Below, piece by piece: positions 15,796 to 24,740 of a stretch of 36,703 nucleotides of DNA; the first letter of the stretch is position 1; the number at the start of each line of letters is the position of its first letter. The position numbers were made by a program, and so were the translations under genes. The stretch is from Bacteroidota bacterium (GTDB lineage Bacteria; Bacteroidota; Bacteroidia; B-17B0; Aurantibacillaceae): assembly GCA_016194985.1 (NCBI GenBank), contig JACQAK010000159.1, positions 1 to 36,703 of the forward strand. Reading direction: 5' to 3'. The notes under the pieces were generated by a model that was given only the letters and a program-made list of their open reading frames with translations, ran no database searches and was not told the origin of the DNA.

Positions 15796-15803
15796 CAAAG
15801 GTA
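15796..15803 (-). promoter_or_regulatory. Probable -7 promoter element for the flavin oxidoreductase gene
   Basis: TACCTTTG on the minus strand matches TAnnTTTG and ends 18 bases before the ATG, giving a short leader. The -33 region is not convincing, so the evidence is the -7 match and position. Confidence 0.4.
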
Positions 15804-15899
15804 TTCAATTTGCTTTCTAAAAGATAGCGCTATACAAAAGGATAGTGTGATTGGAAAAAGAATTCTTTTGATATTTATAAATCCACTGAGCCTGAATTC

Positions 15900-16337
15900 T
15901 TAATGATTATCCCCGCCAAAGTAGGTTTGCTCAATAATATCGGCATTGGTAGCAATATCCCAAACAACTTCATTTAAAATGGCTTCGCTGGTTAATTCTA
16001 CAGGCTGTATGGCGTGTACTACCACTGTTTCGCAGGGAGAACCATCCATACGTTTATCGGTTGTAATAATAACCGAGCAATAAGTGCAATAGCTGCTTTC
16101 CTTCATTAATTGATACAGATTCAAATTAAGGTTGTATTCTCCGCAGCGGCTGTTGAAATAAAAGGCATCCTTGCCCATGTAGCGTTCTTTGATCAGCCAG
16201 GCATATACGTATTGGTATCTGAAAGAGCCGTCTTTTTGTTTCATGGCCACATCTATTCTAAATACTCCCGGCGAGGTTTCGTCTAATTTATATTTCCAGC
16301 GTTCGCAAATATTGGTTAAAGCAATTTTTAAATCCAT
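15900..16337 (-). CDS. Unrecognised 145-residue soluble protein
   Basis: I do not recognise a family. From the ATG at 16337 the protein begins MDLKIALTNICERWKYKLDE and continues as alternating strands and helices, including an acidic C-terminal region. A pair of cysteines (SSYCTYCSV) might bind metal, but they lie in a predicted strand. The overall pattern (helix, strands VFRIDVAMK and YQYVYAWLI, helix NLYQLMKES, strands, helix) recalls small chaperone-like or YbjN-like alpha/beta folds, which I offer only as a suggestion. An upstream start at 16406 would add 23 hydrophobic residues that look like non-coding translation, so I prefer 16337. The stop-side neighbour is the flavin oxidoreductase, 121 bases away. 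Confidence 0.65.
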   Translation of the reverse strand: MDLKIALTNICERWKYKLDETSPGVFRIDVAMKQKDGSFRYQYVYAWLIKERYMGKDAFYFNSRCGEYNLNLNLYQLMKESSYCTYCSVIITTDKRMDGSPCETVVVHAIQPVELTSEAILNEVVWDIATNADIIEQTYFGGDNH

Positions 16338-16433
16338 TAGTTTTTGGGTTTGGGTTAATGAAATAAGAGCTAGTCTAAAATAGTAAAAAAAGATGTTATT
16401 AAACAAATAAAGTCAATATCTTTAGGGTTTTGT

Positions 16434-16452
16434 AGGTTAATACATGTAACCT
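16434..16452. promoter_or_regulatory. Inverted repeat upstream of the polysaccharide export genes
   Basis: AGGTTA (16434-16439) and TAACCT (16447-16452) flank a 7-base centre in the gap between the divergent unknown gene and the ABC permease gene. It lies about 22 bases ahead of the permease start and may be an operator. No clear -33/-7 promoter pair was found here; TACATTTA at 16459-16466 is the closest. Confidence 0.35.
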
Positions 16453-16473
16453 GCTTTATACATTTACAGAACA

Positions 16474-17310
16474 TTGCAAAACAAGGATAAAATAATTATT
16501 GACTCTACGTTAAGCTCGTTTTTTTCGTTAAAAGACGTGCTTAAATACAGGAGCTTACTGAACAATTTAGCCCGCCGCGATTTTTTGGTGCGCTACAAGC
16601 AGGCTTTTGCGGGTATCATGTGGGCACTTATAAAGCCATTGATCAGTATTTTGGTATTTGGCTATATTTCCAGTAAGATCAGTAATACGGGTAATACGGC
16701 TACTAATTTTGTGTATGTGGCTTCGGCTATGCTTTTGTGGCAATTGTTTTCCAATGTGTTTAATGACGTGAGTAATTCTATTATTGGTAACGCCAATCTG
16801 TTTTCCAAGGTTTATTTTCCAAAGATCATTATTCCCTTAAGTACCATTTTGGTATGTCTGGTAGATTTTCTGATTTCTTTGATTATATTGATTGCCTTAT
16901 TTATTATTGCCGGGCAAACCATTCACTGGCATATTATACTGGCCCCATTGTTTATTTTGCTTACGGTAATTAATGGCTTTGGGATAGGATTGTATTTTGC
17001 TACCATTAATGTTAAATACCGCGACGTAAAATTTATTGTTCCGGTAATATTACAATTTGGGATGTATGTTACCCCGGTTATTTTTAGCACGCAATATTAT
17101 TTAGATAGATTACCGGAATGGTTACATTGGTTGTTTTGTTTGAATCCTATGGTAGGCGCCATTGATGGCTTTAAATATGCTCTGTTTGGCGGTGAAGCCA
17201 TTTATAACATCAATTATTTTATTCTGTCGGTAGGAGTTTCATTTTTATTCCTTTTTATTGGAGTGAAGTATTTTTATAAGTTCGAACGTAGTTTTGTGGA
17301 TTATATTTAA
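16474..17310 (+). CDS. ABC-2 type polysaccharide export permease (Wzm/TagG family)
   Basis: The 278-residue protein has the form of polysaccharide-exporting permeases: an amphipathic N-terminal part with NNLARRDFLVRYKQAFAGIMW followed by six hydrophobic segments (from about residue 48 to 262), and the loop YFATINVKYRDVKFIVP typical of this family. It forms the membrane channel through which a lipid-linked glycan crosses the inner membrane, powered by the ATPase encoded next. It starts with TTG at 16474; the only other in-frame option is ATT, and the first stop upstream is at 16447, so TTG is the best choice. Its stop shares one base with the ATPase start (TAATG), a mark of tight coupling. It opens the polysaccharide locus. 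Confidence 0.92.
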   Translation: MQNKDKIIIDSTLSSFFSLKDVLKYRSLLNNLARRDFLVRYKQAFAGIMWALIKPLISILVFGYISSKISNTGNTATNFVYVASAMLLWQLFSNVFNDVSNSIIGNANLFSKVYFPKIIIPLSTILVCLVDFLISLIILIALFIIAGQTIHWHIILAPLFILLTVINGFGIGLYFATINVKYRDVKFIVPVILQFGMYVTPVIFSTQYYLDRLPEWLHWLFCLNPMVGAIDGFKYALFGGEAIYNINYFILSVGVSFLFLFIGVKYFYKFERSFVDYI

Positions 17311-18542
17311 TGGGTAATAACAGTATCATAAAAGTAGAAGGATTAAGTAAACATTATTTGCTTAATAAACAATCGACCTTAAAAAGCGATACCTTATATG
17401 GTAATGTGATTAATGGCTTAAAAAATTTAAAAAACATCACTCAGAAAAGACAAACAGAAGATTTTTGGGCCTTACAGGATGTTAGTTTTGAGATTCAGCA
17501 AGGCGATCGGGTAGGAGTTATTGGTAGAAATGGAGCTGGAAAATCGACCTTATTGAAAATCTTATCCCGTATTACCCCTCCAACAAAAGGACGAGTAGAA
17601 ATAAACGGCAGACTGGCTTCATTATTGGAAGTGGGAACGGGGTTTCATGGAGATCTATCAGGTAGAGAAAATATTTATTTAAATGGCTCAATATTAGGAA
17701 TGTCGAAAGCAGATATTGACCGAAAATTTGATGAAATTGTCAGTTTCTCTGAAATAGAAGCATTTATAGATACTCCAGTGAAACGATACAGTAGTGGAAT
17801 GTATGTGAGACTGGCTTTTTCGGTAGCGGCACATCTAGAACAGGAGATCTTGATCCTGGATGAAGTACTGGCTGTTGGAGACTCTATTTTTCAAAAAAAA
17901 TGTATCGATAAATTAAATTCTGTCTCAAAAGAGGGCCGAACAGTTTTATTTGTATCTCATAATTTTGCGGCTATCGAATCGTTGTGCAATACAGCTATCC
18001 TATTAGAAAAAGGCAGGTTAGTGGCACAGGGAAGTGTGATGGATGTGTTTAATAATTACAATAGTAATTATAAAATGAGTTCACGAACATTTAATCTGCT
18101 TGAACTGGATCGTACCGAACATGCCCGTCAGTTATTATTCAGTAAAATTGTTTTTGATGAAATGCCGATTCGTTTTGGTTCGTCATTGAATTTTTACGTT
18201 CAGTTCAAATCAGTTTTAAATAAAAAGTTTAAAGGTATTGATATCGGAATAAATATCTGCAATCAGAATTATCAAACCATTTATCATGTTAGTAACAGGT
18301 TTATTAATTCGATATTTGACCATGATGATGATGATCAGAAATACAGATTTGAAATAGAGAATAATTTAAAGCCCGGCGATTATTTTTTAATACTCTTTTT
18401 GCGGGCCGACGAAATGATTCAGGATGTTTTAATGTATAGTATTAGCTTTGAAATACTGGATGGCAATCCTTATGGCTTTGAAGATTCCTCGCAGTTGCAG
18501 GGAGCCGTTCTTCCTAAATTTAAACTAGAGTTGCTTAAATGA
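17310..18542 (+). CDS. Polysaccharide export ABC ATPase with C-terminal substrate-binding domain (Wzt family)
   Basis: Walker A GRNGAGKST (72-80), signature YSSGMYVRL (160-168), Walker B LILDE (181-185) and the switch histidine in VSHN (215-218) are all present. The N-terminal 50 residues and the GRLASLLEVGTGF region are typical of O-antigen exporters. Residues from about 255 to 410 form an extra beta-rich domain, as in Wzt proteins that recognise the capped non-reducing end of the glycan before export; its divergence usually tracks the exported glycan. This supports ABC-dependent export of a capped polymer, and the methyltransferase encoded downstream could provide such a cap. The gene overlaps the next by 4 bases (ATGA). 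Confidence 0.93.
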   Translation: MGNNSIIKVEGLSKHYLLNKQSTLKSDTLYGNVINGLKNLKNITQKRQTEDFWALQDVSFEIQQGDRVGVIGRNGAGKSTLLKILSRITPPTKGRVEINGRLASLLEVGTGFHGDLSGRENIYLNGSILGMSKADIDRKFDEIVSFSEIEAFIDTPVKRYSSGMYVRLAFSVAAHLEQEILILDEVLAVGDSIFQKKCIDKLNSVSKEGRTVLFVSHNFAAIESLCNTAILLEKGRLVAQGSVMDVFNNYNSNYKMSSRTFNLLELDRTEHARQLLFSKIVFDEMPIRFGSSLNFYVQFKSVLNKKFKGIDIGINICNQNYQTIYHVSNRFINSIFDHDDDDQKYRFEIENNLKPGDYFLILFLRADEMIQDVLMYSISFEILDGNPYGFEDSSQLQGAVLPKFKLELLK

Positions 18543-19390
18543 GTACAACACCGGCAATTTTAATGGTAGTATTTAACCGTCCGGAATTAACCAGACAGGT
18601 ATTTGATGCTGTGCGACACTCTAAACCCGCCAAACTTTATATTGCTGCTGATGGTGCAAGAAAGCATGTGGCAGAAGATGCTCTTAAATGTGAAAAGACG
18701 AGAGCTATTTTTGCGGAAATAGACTGGAAGTGTGAAGTGAAGACGTTATTCAGAGAAGAAAATTTGGGTTGTGGCAGAGCTGTGAGCGGTGCTATTTCCT
18801 GGTTTTTTGATCATGAGGAAGAAGGAATCATTTTGGAAGATGACTGCGTGCCGAATCCATCCTTTTTTTCGTATTGTCAAACCTTGCTTGATTTTCATCG
18901 CCATCATCATCAGGTAATGCATATTGGAGGCACCAATTTACAATTTGGAAAAAAATATGGTCCCGCTTCGTATTATTATAGTTCTATTCCACATGTGTGG
19001 GGATGGGCCAGTTGGCGCAGAGCCTGGAAAAACTATGATTTTAATTTATCAGATCTGAATTTTTTTCTCAATAATCATCAAATAGAAAAATATGTGGGCA
19101 AAGGTAAAATCCATGATTTTTGGTTTGATATTTTTTGTAAAATGAATCAAAAGAAAATTGATACCTGGGATTATCAATGGCAGTATGCTATTTGGAATAA
19201 TAACGGCGTTGCTGTTATCCCTCAGATAAATTTGATCAAAAATATTGGTTTTGGCGTGGATGCTACTCATACAACAGAAGCGCATCCTTATGCTGATATG
19301 GAAACCTTCGAAATGTCCGAAATTATTCATCCTCAAACGATATCAATTAATAAAGATGCGGATAAAGCCTTTTTTAGTTTCAATCAATAA
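18539..19390 (+). CDS. Glycosyltransferase, nucleotide-diphospho-sugar transferase fold (HlpA-like)
   Basis: The 283-residue protein opens with the Rossmann-like AILMVVFNRPELTRQVFDAV and has LYIAADGAR and a LEDDC motif (99-103) whose acidic residues bind the metal and sugar nucleotide. The conserved HVWGWASWRRAW in the middle is the mark of a subgroup often labelled hemolytic protein HlpA-like. It should transfer one sugar to the growing lipid-linked glycan in the cytoplasm; donor and acceptor cannot be deduced. It has no membrane segment. It overlaps the ATPase gene by 4 bases and precedes the methyltransferase gene by a few bases, so it is part of the operon. Confidence 0.82.
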   Translation: MSTTPAILMVVFNRPELTRQVFDAVRHSKPAKLYIAADGARKHVAEDALKCEKTRAIFAEIDWKCEVKTLFREENLGCGRAVSGAISWFFDHEEEGIILEDDCVPNPSFFSYCQTLLDFHRHHHQVMHIGGTNLQFGKKYGPASYYYSSIPHVWGWASWRRAWKNYDFNLSDLNFFLNNHQIEKYVGKGKIHDFWFDIFCKMNQKKIDTWDYQWQYAIWNNNGVAVIPQINLIKNIGFGVDATHTTEAHPYADMETFEMSEIIHPQTISINKDADKAFFSFNQ

Positions 19391-19395
19391 TATTC

Positions 19396-20211
19396 ATGAC
19401 TTGTAAAATTTGTAACTCACCTACCAAACAATTATTTGAAAAAATAATTTTAAATAAGTACAAAACATTTTATCATAAATGTACGTCATGTGATTTTATT
19501 CAAACGGATGAACCTGTTTGGATTGAAGAGGCCTATAGTAATGTGATCACTTCCACGGATATAGGACTGCTTAATAGAAATATATATCTGGTAAAGGAAA
19601 CAAAAATAATTATTGATGCCTGTTTCCCTGAAGCAAAAGTCATGTTGGATTATGCGGGAGGATATGGAGTATATGTGAGATTGATGAGAGACGAAGGATA
19701 TAACTTTTACAGACAGGATGCCTATTGTGAAAATATTTTCGCAAAAACATTTGATATAGAAACAATAAAGGATACACGGTTTGATATTGTAACAGCCTTT
19801 GAAGTTTTAGAGCATTTTGTGAATCCTTTGCAGGAAATTGAAAAAGTGCTGTCTTATGCCGAAACAGCCATTTTTTCAACAGTATTGATCCCTGAAAATG
19901 ATAACGATTTGCCAAATTGGTGGTATTTGGCCACAGAAACAGGTCAACACGTTGCTTTTTACAGTGAAAAATCAATGAATTATATTGCTAAGAAGTACCA
20001 TAAAAATTACTACTGTCGTAATGGGAACTTGCATGTTTTTACATCTGCTAAATTAAATGCGGATCAATTGAAAGAAGGTTTTACAATAAAAAAAGCATCA
20101 TTCTTAGAAAGGTTGTCTAATAAATTACTAAAAGTAAATACAGGTAGCAAAAGAGTGTCGTTATTGGAGAGTGATTATAATTCGATCAGGAAGTCACTGA
20201 GTAAACAATAA
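19396..20211 (+). CDS. SAM-dependent methyltransferase with N-terminal zinc-ribbon
   Basis: Two CxxC pairs (Cys3, Cys6 and Cys29, Cys32) form a likely zinc ribbon, followed by a class I methyltransferase: motif I LDYAGGYGVY (84-93) for SAM binding, and FEVLEHF (135-141) in the position of motif IV. A C-terminal YHKNYYCRNGNLHVF segment is shared with sugar-modifying methyltransferases of polysaccharide clusters. Known relatives methylate sugars, often on C or O positions of the nucleotide-activated or terminal residue. With the Wzt-type ATPase carrying an extra domain, a role in capping the chain is attractive but unproven. The gene lies 5 bases after the preceding glycosyltransferase gene. 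Confidence 0.85.
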   Translation: MTCKICNSPTKQLFEKIILNKYKTFYHKCTSCDFIQTDEPVWIEEAYSNVITSTDIGLLNRNIYLVKETKIIIDACFPEAKVMLDYAGGYGVYVRLMRDEGYNFYRQDAYCENIFAKTFDIETIKDTRFDIVTAFEVLEHFVNPLQEIEKVLSYAETAIFSTVLIPENDNDLPNWWYLATETGQHVAFYSEKSMNYIAKKYHKNYYCRNGNLHVFTSAKLNADQLKEGFTIKKASFLERLSNKLLKVNTGSKRVSLLESDYNSIRKSLSKQ

Positions 20212-20224
20212 AAACAGTAGTTAT

Positions 20225-21340
20225 ATGCATATCGCTTATGATAGTCAAATATTTAGAATGCAACAACATGGTGGCATTTCAAAATATTTTGTTAAGCTTA
20301 TCGAGGCATTGAAAAAAATAGAAACTTCTATTGAAATAACTACTGTTGCCGGAATTACTCCCAACGAACATCTATTGGAGTCTGATATCACATTTTCGGG
20401 AACCTCATTTAATTGCTTAAAGCGACAATTAATGGTCAATAGATTTTATGATTTTTCAGAAACATATAACACCTTTATTGAAAAGAAAGCCTTATCAGAT
20501 CCAACTATAGATGTCATTCATCAAACGTATAACGGGTATGAATTATATCTTCCGAAAAATGTGAAAACAGTTATTACTATTCATGATCTTATTTACGAAA
20601 AATATCCTCATGATTTTTCTGATACAGATGATTATTTATGGAGGAAGAAAAAATCTATAAATGCGGCTGATCATATCATTTGTGTTTCGAAAAACACTCA
20701 GTCGGATTTAATAAAATATTATCAGGTCGATATACATAAAACGACAGTAGTTCACCACGGTGTGGATGATTTTGAATCTCAGACAAAGAGGATGATCAAA
20801 GAAGATTATATTTTGTTTGTTGGAAAGCGCGAAGGATATAAGAATTTTGGTAAAGTCTTAAGGGCCTATGCGTTGTCCTCTTTTAAAAACCAGGCCAAAT
20901 TGATCTGTTTTGGAAGTCATGCATTCAATGAGGAGGAATTAAAGCTGATGTCAGAACTTCAAATTTCAGACAGGGTGAGCTATCACAAAGGTAGCGATGC
21001 GGATTTGATTAATTTATACCAGTATGCTACTTTTTTTGTTTACCCAAGCATATATGAAGGATTTGGGCTACCTGTTTTAGAGGCGATGGCTAATAATTGC
21101 CCGGTTATTTGTTCAGATAGCAGTAGTTTGCCGGAGGTTACAAATAATAGCGCACTAGCTATTGATTGTGAAAACAGCGAAGAATTACAGAAGGCCATGG
21201 ATAAATTATTTAAGGATAGGGAACTTAGAGATAATTTAGTTAAATTAGGGAAACAAAATGTTAAACAATTTACCTGGCAAGCCACAGCATTAAAAACGTT
21301 GAAGGTTTATCAAAATCTAGTGAAAACAAATAATGGATAA
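20225..21340 (+). CDS. Family 4 glycosyltransferase (GT-B fold)
   Basis: The 371-residue protein shows GT-B architecture: an N-terminal HGGISKYFVKLIEAL motif where acceptors are met, a second domain with ILFVGKREGYKNF (about 196-208), and the EGFGLPVLE motif (278-286) whose two glutamates hold the donor nucleotide sugar. It is a retaining transferase of family GT4; the sugar is not predictable. It has no membrane segment, so it likely acts peripherally at the inner membrane. It is 13 bases after the methyltransferase gene and overlaps the next gene by 8. Confidence 0.9.
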   Translation: MHIAYDSQIFRMQQHGGISKYFVKLIEALKKIETSIEITTVAGITPNEHLLESDITFSGTSFNCLKRQLMVNRFYDFSETYNTFIEKKALSDPTIDVIHQTYNGYELYLPKNVKTVITIHDLIYEKYPHDFSDTDDYLWRKKKSINAADHIICVSKNTQSDLIKYYQVDIHKTTVVHHGVDDFESQTKRMIKEDYILFVGKREGYKNFGKVLRAYALSSFKNQAKLICFGSHAFNEEELKLMSELQISDRVSYHKGSDADLINLYQYATFFVYPSIYEGFGLPVLEAMANNCPVICSDSSSLPEVTNNSALAIDCENSEELQKAMDKLFKDRELRDNLVKLGKQNVKQFTWQATALKTLKVYQNLVKTNNG

Positions 21341-22238
21341 TATAAAAGCGAATGAGGTCCCGGTTGTTTTTATTCATTTTGGTGATATACCGGAGTATCT
21401 TGTTAATGCAATAACGCAGGCCGCTTCTTTTGGTAATAAAGTATATTTAGTAACAAATAATTCTTCTCTCATAAATGATGCGGAATTAATTGATAGTACG
21501 AAAATAAATACGGATGAATCTCTTTTTAAATCCTATTACAAACACATGAGTTCAAATTCTTATCAGTTTGAATACATCTGTATGTACAGATGGTATATTT
21601 TGAAGAATTTTATGAAGGAGTATAATATAGATAGAGTATTATATTTAGATTCGGATGTCTATTTATATGCTCATACATCCCATATAGCAGCTAACTATCC
21701 GGTTTTTGATTTCGCATTTAATGTGCCGGAAGATCAGGATAATTGCTATTGGGCTGGTTCGGCTTGTTGTTCGATATGGACAAGTGACGCCATTACAAGG
21801 TTTTGCGAAAAAATAACGTCTTACTATACAACAGATGCAATTGAAACCCTTTCTCAGAAATGGAAATACCATACTGATCATCATATTTTGGGAGGCATTT
21901 GCGATATGACCTTTTTATATTTTTTTTCAAAAGAAAGTGGTTTTTTTAATTTAGGAAAAGTGTATAATGGCTATAGTTTTGATTTTAATAATGCTAGTTC
22001 TGCTAATCTGGTTAATAATGAGTACAGATTTAAACAAGGGACTATATTTCAAATACCAACAAAAGATATTAGCTTTAAGGATGGAATGCCATACGGGGTT
22101 AATTTAATGACCGGGAAAAGCGTCTGTTTTTATGCCCTAACAGAATATGCTAAATTATTGGCCTTGTCAAAAAGACAAAGTTTATTAACGAAACTAAAAT
22201 ATATTGGTTATAACTTTAAAGCAAAACTATTTAATTAA
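21333..22238 (+). CDS. GT-A type glycosyltransferase with DSD motif (GT8-like)
   Basis: The 301-residue protein begins with a Rossmann-like part (VPVVFIHFGDIPEYLVNAI) and has YLDSDVYLY (104-112), a DxD motif in the place and context seen in GT8-like and related enzymes that bind a nucleotide sugar through a metal. A later HTDHHILGGICDMT carries a His/Asp set common near the acceptor site. Sugar specificity is unknown. The family is assigned by motif context, and another GT-A family is possible. It overlaps the preceding GT4 gene by 8 bases and is followed by a TTG-starting gene after 8 bases. Confidence 0.72.
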   Translation: MDNIKANEVPVVFIHFGDIPEYLVNAITQAASFGNKVYLVTNNSSLINDAELIDSTKINTDESLFKSYYKHMSSNSYQFEYICMYRWYILKNFMKEYNIDRVLYLDSDVYLYAHTSHIAANYPVFDFAFNVPEDQDNCYWAGSACCSIWTSDAITRFCEKITSYYTTDAIETLSQKWKYHTDHHILGGICDMTFLYFFSKESGFFNLGKVYNGYSFDFNNASSANLVNNEYRFKQGTIFQIPTKDISFKDGMPYGVNLMTGKSVCFYALTEYAKLLALSKRQSLLTKLKYIGYNFKAKLFN

Positions 22239-22246
22239 AACATCCA

Positions 22247-23017
22247 TTGGCTAAATTATCCATCATAACCATTAATTATAATAACAGTGTAGGTCTTCAA
22301 AAAACCATTAACAGTGTTATTTCTCAAACCTTTCAGGATTTTGAGTTTATTGTGATCGATGGAAATTCATCGGATAGCAGCGTGGATGTTATTAAACAAT
22401 ACCACCGGATTAATGAATGGGTAAGCGAAAAAGATAATGGTATTTACGATGCCCAAAACAAAGGCATTTTAAAAGCTACCGGAGACTATTTGTTGTTTTT
22501 GAATAGCGGAGATATATTAGCTAATAATAATGTTCTGCAAAATGTAAGCCCTGTTCTGTCTGGAGGTAAATCATTTTATTACGGTAATTTAATTTTAGAA
22601 AAAAATTCTGTTAAAGAGAAACATATTGCTCCAATAACTCTTGACATCGATTTTATGCTAAATAGTACGTTTTGGCATCCCTGTGTGTTTATTAAGGCTG
22701 AATTATTTAAAGTCTTTGGCTTGTATAATACCTCTTTTAAAATAGCCGGCGATTATGAATTCTTTATTCGTTGTTTATTGAAGCCTAACATAACCACAGA
22801 GTATATAAACGAATTTATTACAGAGTTTGATGGGAATGGCATTAGTAATGATGCCGGTCAAAATGAACTTCAATTGCAGGAACGCGAAAAGGCATGGAAA
22901 TTGAATATTTCGGAGGTAGTATACGATAGCTTGAAAAAACAAAATGCGTTTTCACGAAGTAAATACGCATCATTTATCAATTCACTTCAAAAGATAAGAG
23001 GAAAGCAAAATTTTTAA
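22247..23017 (+). CDS. Family 2 glycosyltransferase
   Basis: This 256-residue GT2 enzyme has the standard start KLSIITINYNNSVGLQKTINSV, DFEFIVIDGNSSD with Asp38 near the nucleotide, and NSGD (86-89) in the DxD position. The length is typical of short single-domain GT2 proteins that elongate cell-surface glycans. It opens with TTG at 22247, chosen because the characteristic first beta strand begins two residues later and no ATG is near. Its stop shares a base with the next start (TAATG). Confidence 0.9.
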   Translation: MAKLSIITINYNNSVGLQKTINSVISQTFQDFEFIVIDGNSSDSSVDVIKQYHRINEWVSEKDNGIYDAQNKGILKATGDYLLFLNSGDILANNNVLQNVSPVLSGGKSFYYGNLILEKNSVKEKHIAPITLDIDFMLNSTFWHPCVFIKAELFKVFGLYNTSFKIAGDYEFFIRCLLKPNITTEYINEFITEFDGNGISNDAGQNELQLQEREKAWKLNISEVVYDSLKKQNAFSRSKYASFINSLQKIRGKQNF

Positions 23018-23799
23018 TGGCTCAGGATCATCCTATAAAAGAATTTTTGTTTGTTGTCAAAAAACAGCTTGTTAAATCGTTCTCCAAAACCAGACGTTCG
23101 CTCAAGAGAACGATGTTCAGGAAACAGATCATCACTCCCGAAAACTGCTTTGTTGTGCCCATTATTATTAATAACAGAAACCGTTATACCTTTTTGAAAT
23201 TAATGGTAGAACAGTTATCCTCTTTCGGATATAAGCATATTTATATTTTGGATAATGACAGTTCCTATCCTCCGTTATTGGAATACTATAAAACGGTGAA
23301 CGCCAAAGTTATTTTTTTGAAACAAAATGTTGGATACCGTGCCTTATGGGAAACCAGGATATTTGAGCAATTTAAGAATCAATACTATGTGTATTCGGAT
23401 CCCGATATTTTGCTACAGCACGATTGTCCTAAAGATTTCGTGTATCAATTGTACGTAAAGCTTAATAAGTATTCAGGAAAAGAAAAAGCAGGCGTAGCGT
23501 TGAAAATAGATGATCTGCCTGATTTTTATCAGCATAAGCAGGAGGCGATTAAAAATGAATTGGTTTATTGGACTAAACAATTAGAGGAAGATGTATATGA
23601 TGCGCCGGTCGATACAACACTCGCTTTATACAAACCTTTGGCCTTTGGTAATGCCGAAGAGTGCGAGGCTATCAGAGTAGGAGGAAGGCTGGCCGCACAG
23701 CATTTAACATGGTATTTAGATTCCAATCATCTGTCGGAAGAAGAAGTGTATTATAAAAGTTCTATTAAACAAAATACTTCTGTATATAGCGTCAAATGA
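23017..23799 (+). CDS. GT-A type glycosyltransferase with SDPD motif
   Basis: The 260-residue protein has a basic N-terminal tail (KTRRSLKRTMFRK) that could touch the membrane, then a GT-A core with FVVPIIINNRNRYTFLKLM, HIYILDNDSSYPPLLEYY and YSDPDILL (126-133), in which SDPD occupies the DxD position. It resembles small transferases found in Bacteroidota polysaccharide clusters and may belong to GT2 or a relative. The donor is unknown. It overlaps the neighbours by one base at the start and 4 bases (ATGA) at the end, so is firmly in the operon. Confidence 0.75.
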   Translation: MAQDHPIKEFLFVVKKQLVKSFSKTRRSLKRTMFRKQIITPENCFVVPIIINNRNRYTFLKLMVEQLSSFGYKHIYILDNDSSYPPLLEYYKTVNAKVIFLKQNVGYRALWETRIFEQFKNQYYVYSDPDILLQHDCPKDFVYQLYVKLNKYSGKEKAGVALKIDDLPDFYQHKQEAIKNELVYWTKQLEEDVYDAPVDTTLALYKPLAFGNAEECEAIRVGGRLAAQHLTWYLDSNHLSEEEVYYKSSIKQNTSVYSVK

Positions 23800-24740
23800 A
23801 AAAAGCCGTCTCTATATGCATACCAACTTATAAACAAACCGAATACTTGAAAAAGTGTTTGGAATCGATCATAACTCAGGATTTTAAAGATTATGAATTG
23901 ATTATCTCGGATGATACACCGGATGATTCGATTGAACAATTTCTGAAAACTGTATTAAAAGATAAGCCATATTTCTACACCAGAAACCAACCCTCATTGG
24001 GAATGCCGGAAAACTGGAATTCCGCTATCCAAAAAGCAGAAGGAAAATACATCAAGATCATGCATCATGATGATCTTTTTACTCAAACCAATAGTTTGAG
24101 ATTAATGGTAGACGAAATAGAAAAACAGAAGGCTTCTTTTTTGTTTTGCCAAACCGATGTATGGCATGTCAAAACAGGGATCCATCATATTCATAAAATA
24201 TCCGGAAAGCAATTTTCGATTCTCAAAAAGAAGCCGGAGTTTCTCTTTTTTAAGAATATGATCGGAGCTCCGTCAACCACACTTTATGTTAATAACAAAG
24301 CGTTCAGTTACGACCGAAAGTTCAAATGGTTAGTGGATATTGATTTTTATATGCAGTATTTGTTTCATGCACAAAAGATCGGGTATCTTCCTTTGCCATT
24401 GATTTCGACAGCGCACGATACCGAAGGGCAGGTAACGGGTTCTGTGATTGATGATAAGGAATTGCAGATCAGAGAACATGTTTTGTTATTTAATAAGATC
24501 AAAAAACATACACGTAACGATGCAGGATTTGCTTCATTTTTTGATTATCTGTTCTTTAAATACAGGATTCAATCTTATTCAGAACTCGAAAAGATAGTGC
24601 CTGATGCCAATGAACATAAATCATTTTTTATGTTGGTGATTGAAGGGCTGTCTAAGAATCGTGGATGGAAAGACTTTAAAAAGCGTTTATTTGAAAGCCG
24701 GTACAATAATTATATATTTAAATTTGAACAATTTATATGA
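23796..24740 (+). CDS. Family 2 glycosyltransferase
   Basis: The 314-residue protein starts with SICIPTYKQTEYLKKCLESI, has ELIISDDTPDDS with Asp39 and Asp40, and HHDD (90-93) as the metal-binding motif, all characteristic of GT2. The C-terminal portion (GAPSTTLYVNNKAF, VDIDFYMQYLF) is also standard, containing the acceptor-side aspartates. It should add one sugar to the lipid-linked chain. It is joined to both neighbours by 4-base overlaps. Confidence 0.9.
   Translation: MKKAVSICIPTYKQTEYLKKCLESIITQDFKDYELIISDDTPDDSIEQFLKTVLKDKPYFYTRNQPSLGMPENWNSAIQKAEGKYIKIMHHDDLFTQTNSLRLMVDEIEKQKASFLFCQTDVWHVKTGIHHIHKISGKQFSILKKKPEFLFFKNMIGAPSTTLYVNNKAFSYDRKFKWLVDIDFYMQYLFHAQKIGYLPLPLISTAHDTEGQVTGSVIDDKELQIREHVLLFNKIKKHTRNDAGFASFFDYLFFKYRIQSYSELEKIVPDANEHKSFFMLVIEGLSKNRGWKDFKKRLFESRYNNYIFKFEQFI

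Noticed and set aside
15824-15833. Short palindrome ATAGCGCTAT before the flavin oxidoreductase gene
   Set aside because: Ten bases with no loop or conserved placement are expected by chance at this scale.
19640-19975. Minus-strand open frame of 111 residues
   Set aside because: It is antisense to the SAM-binding part of the methyltransferase and has no motif.
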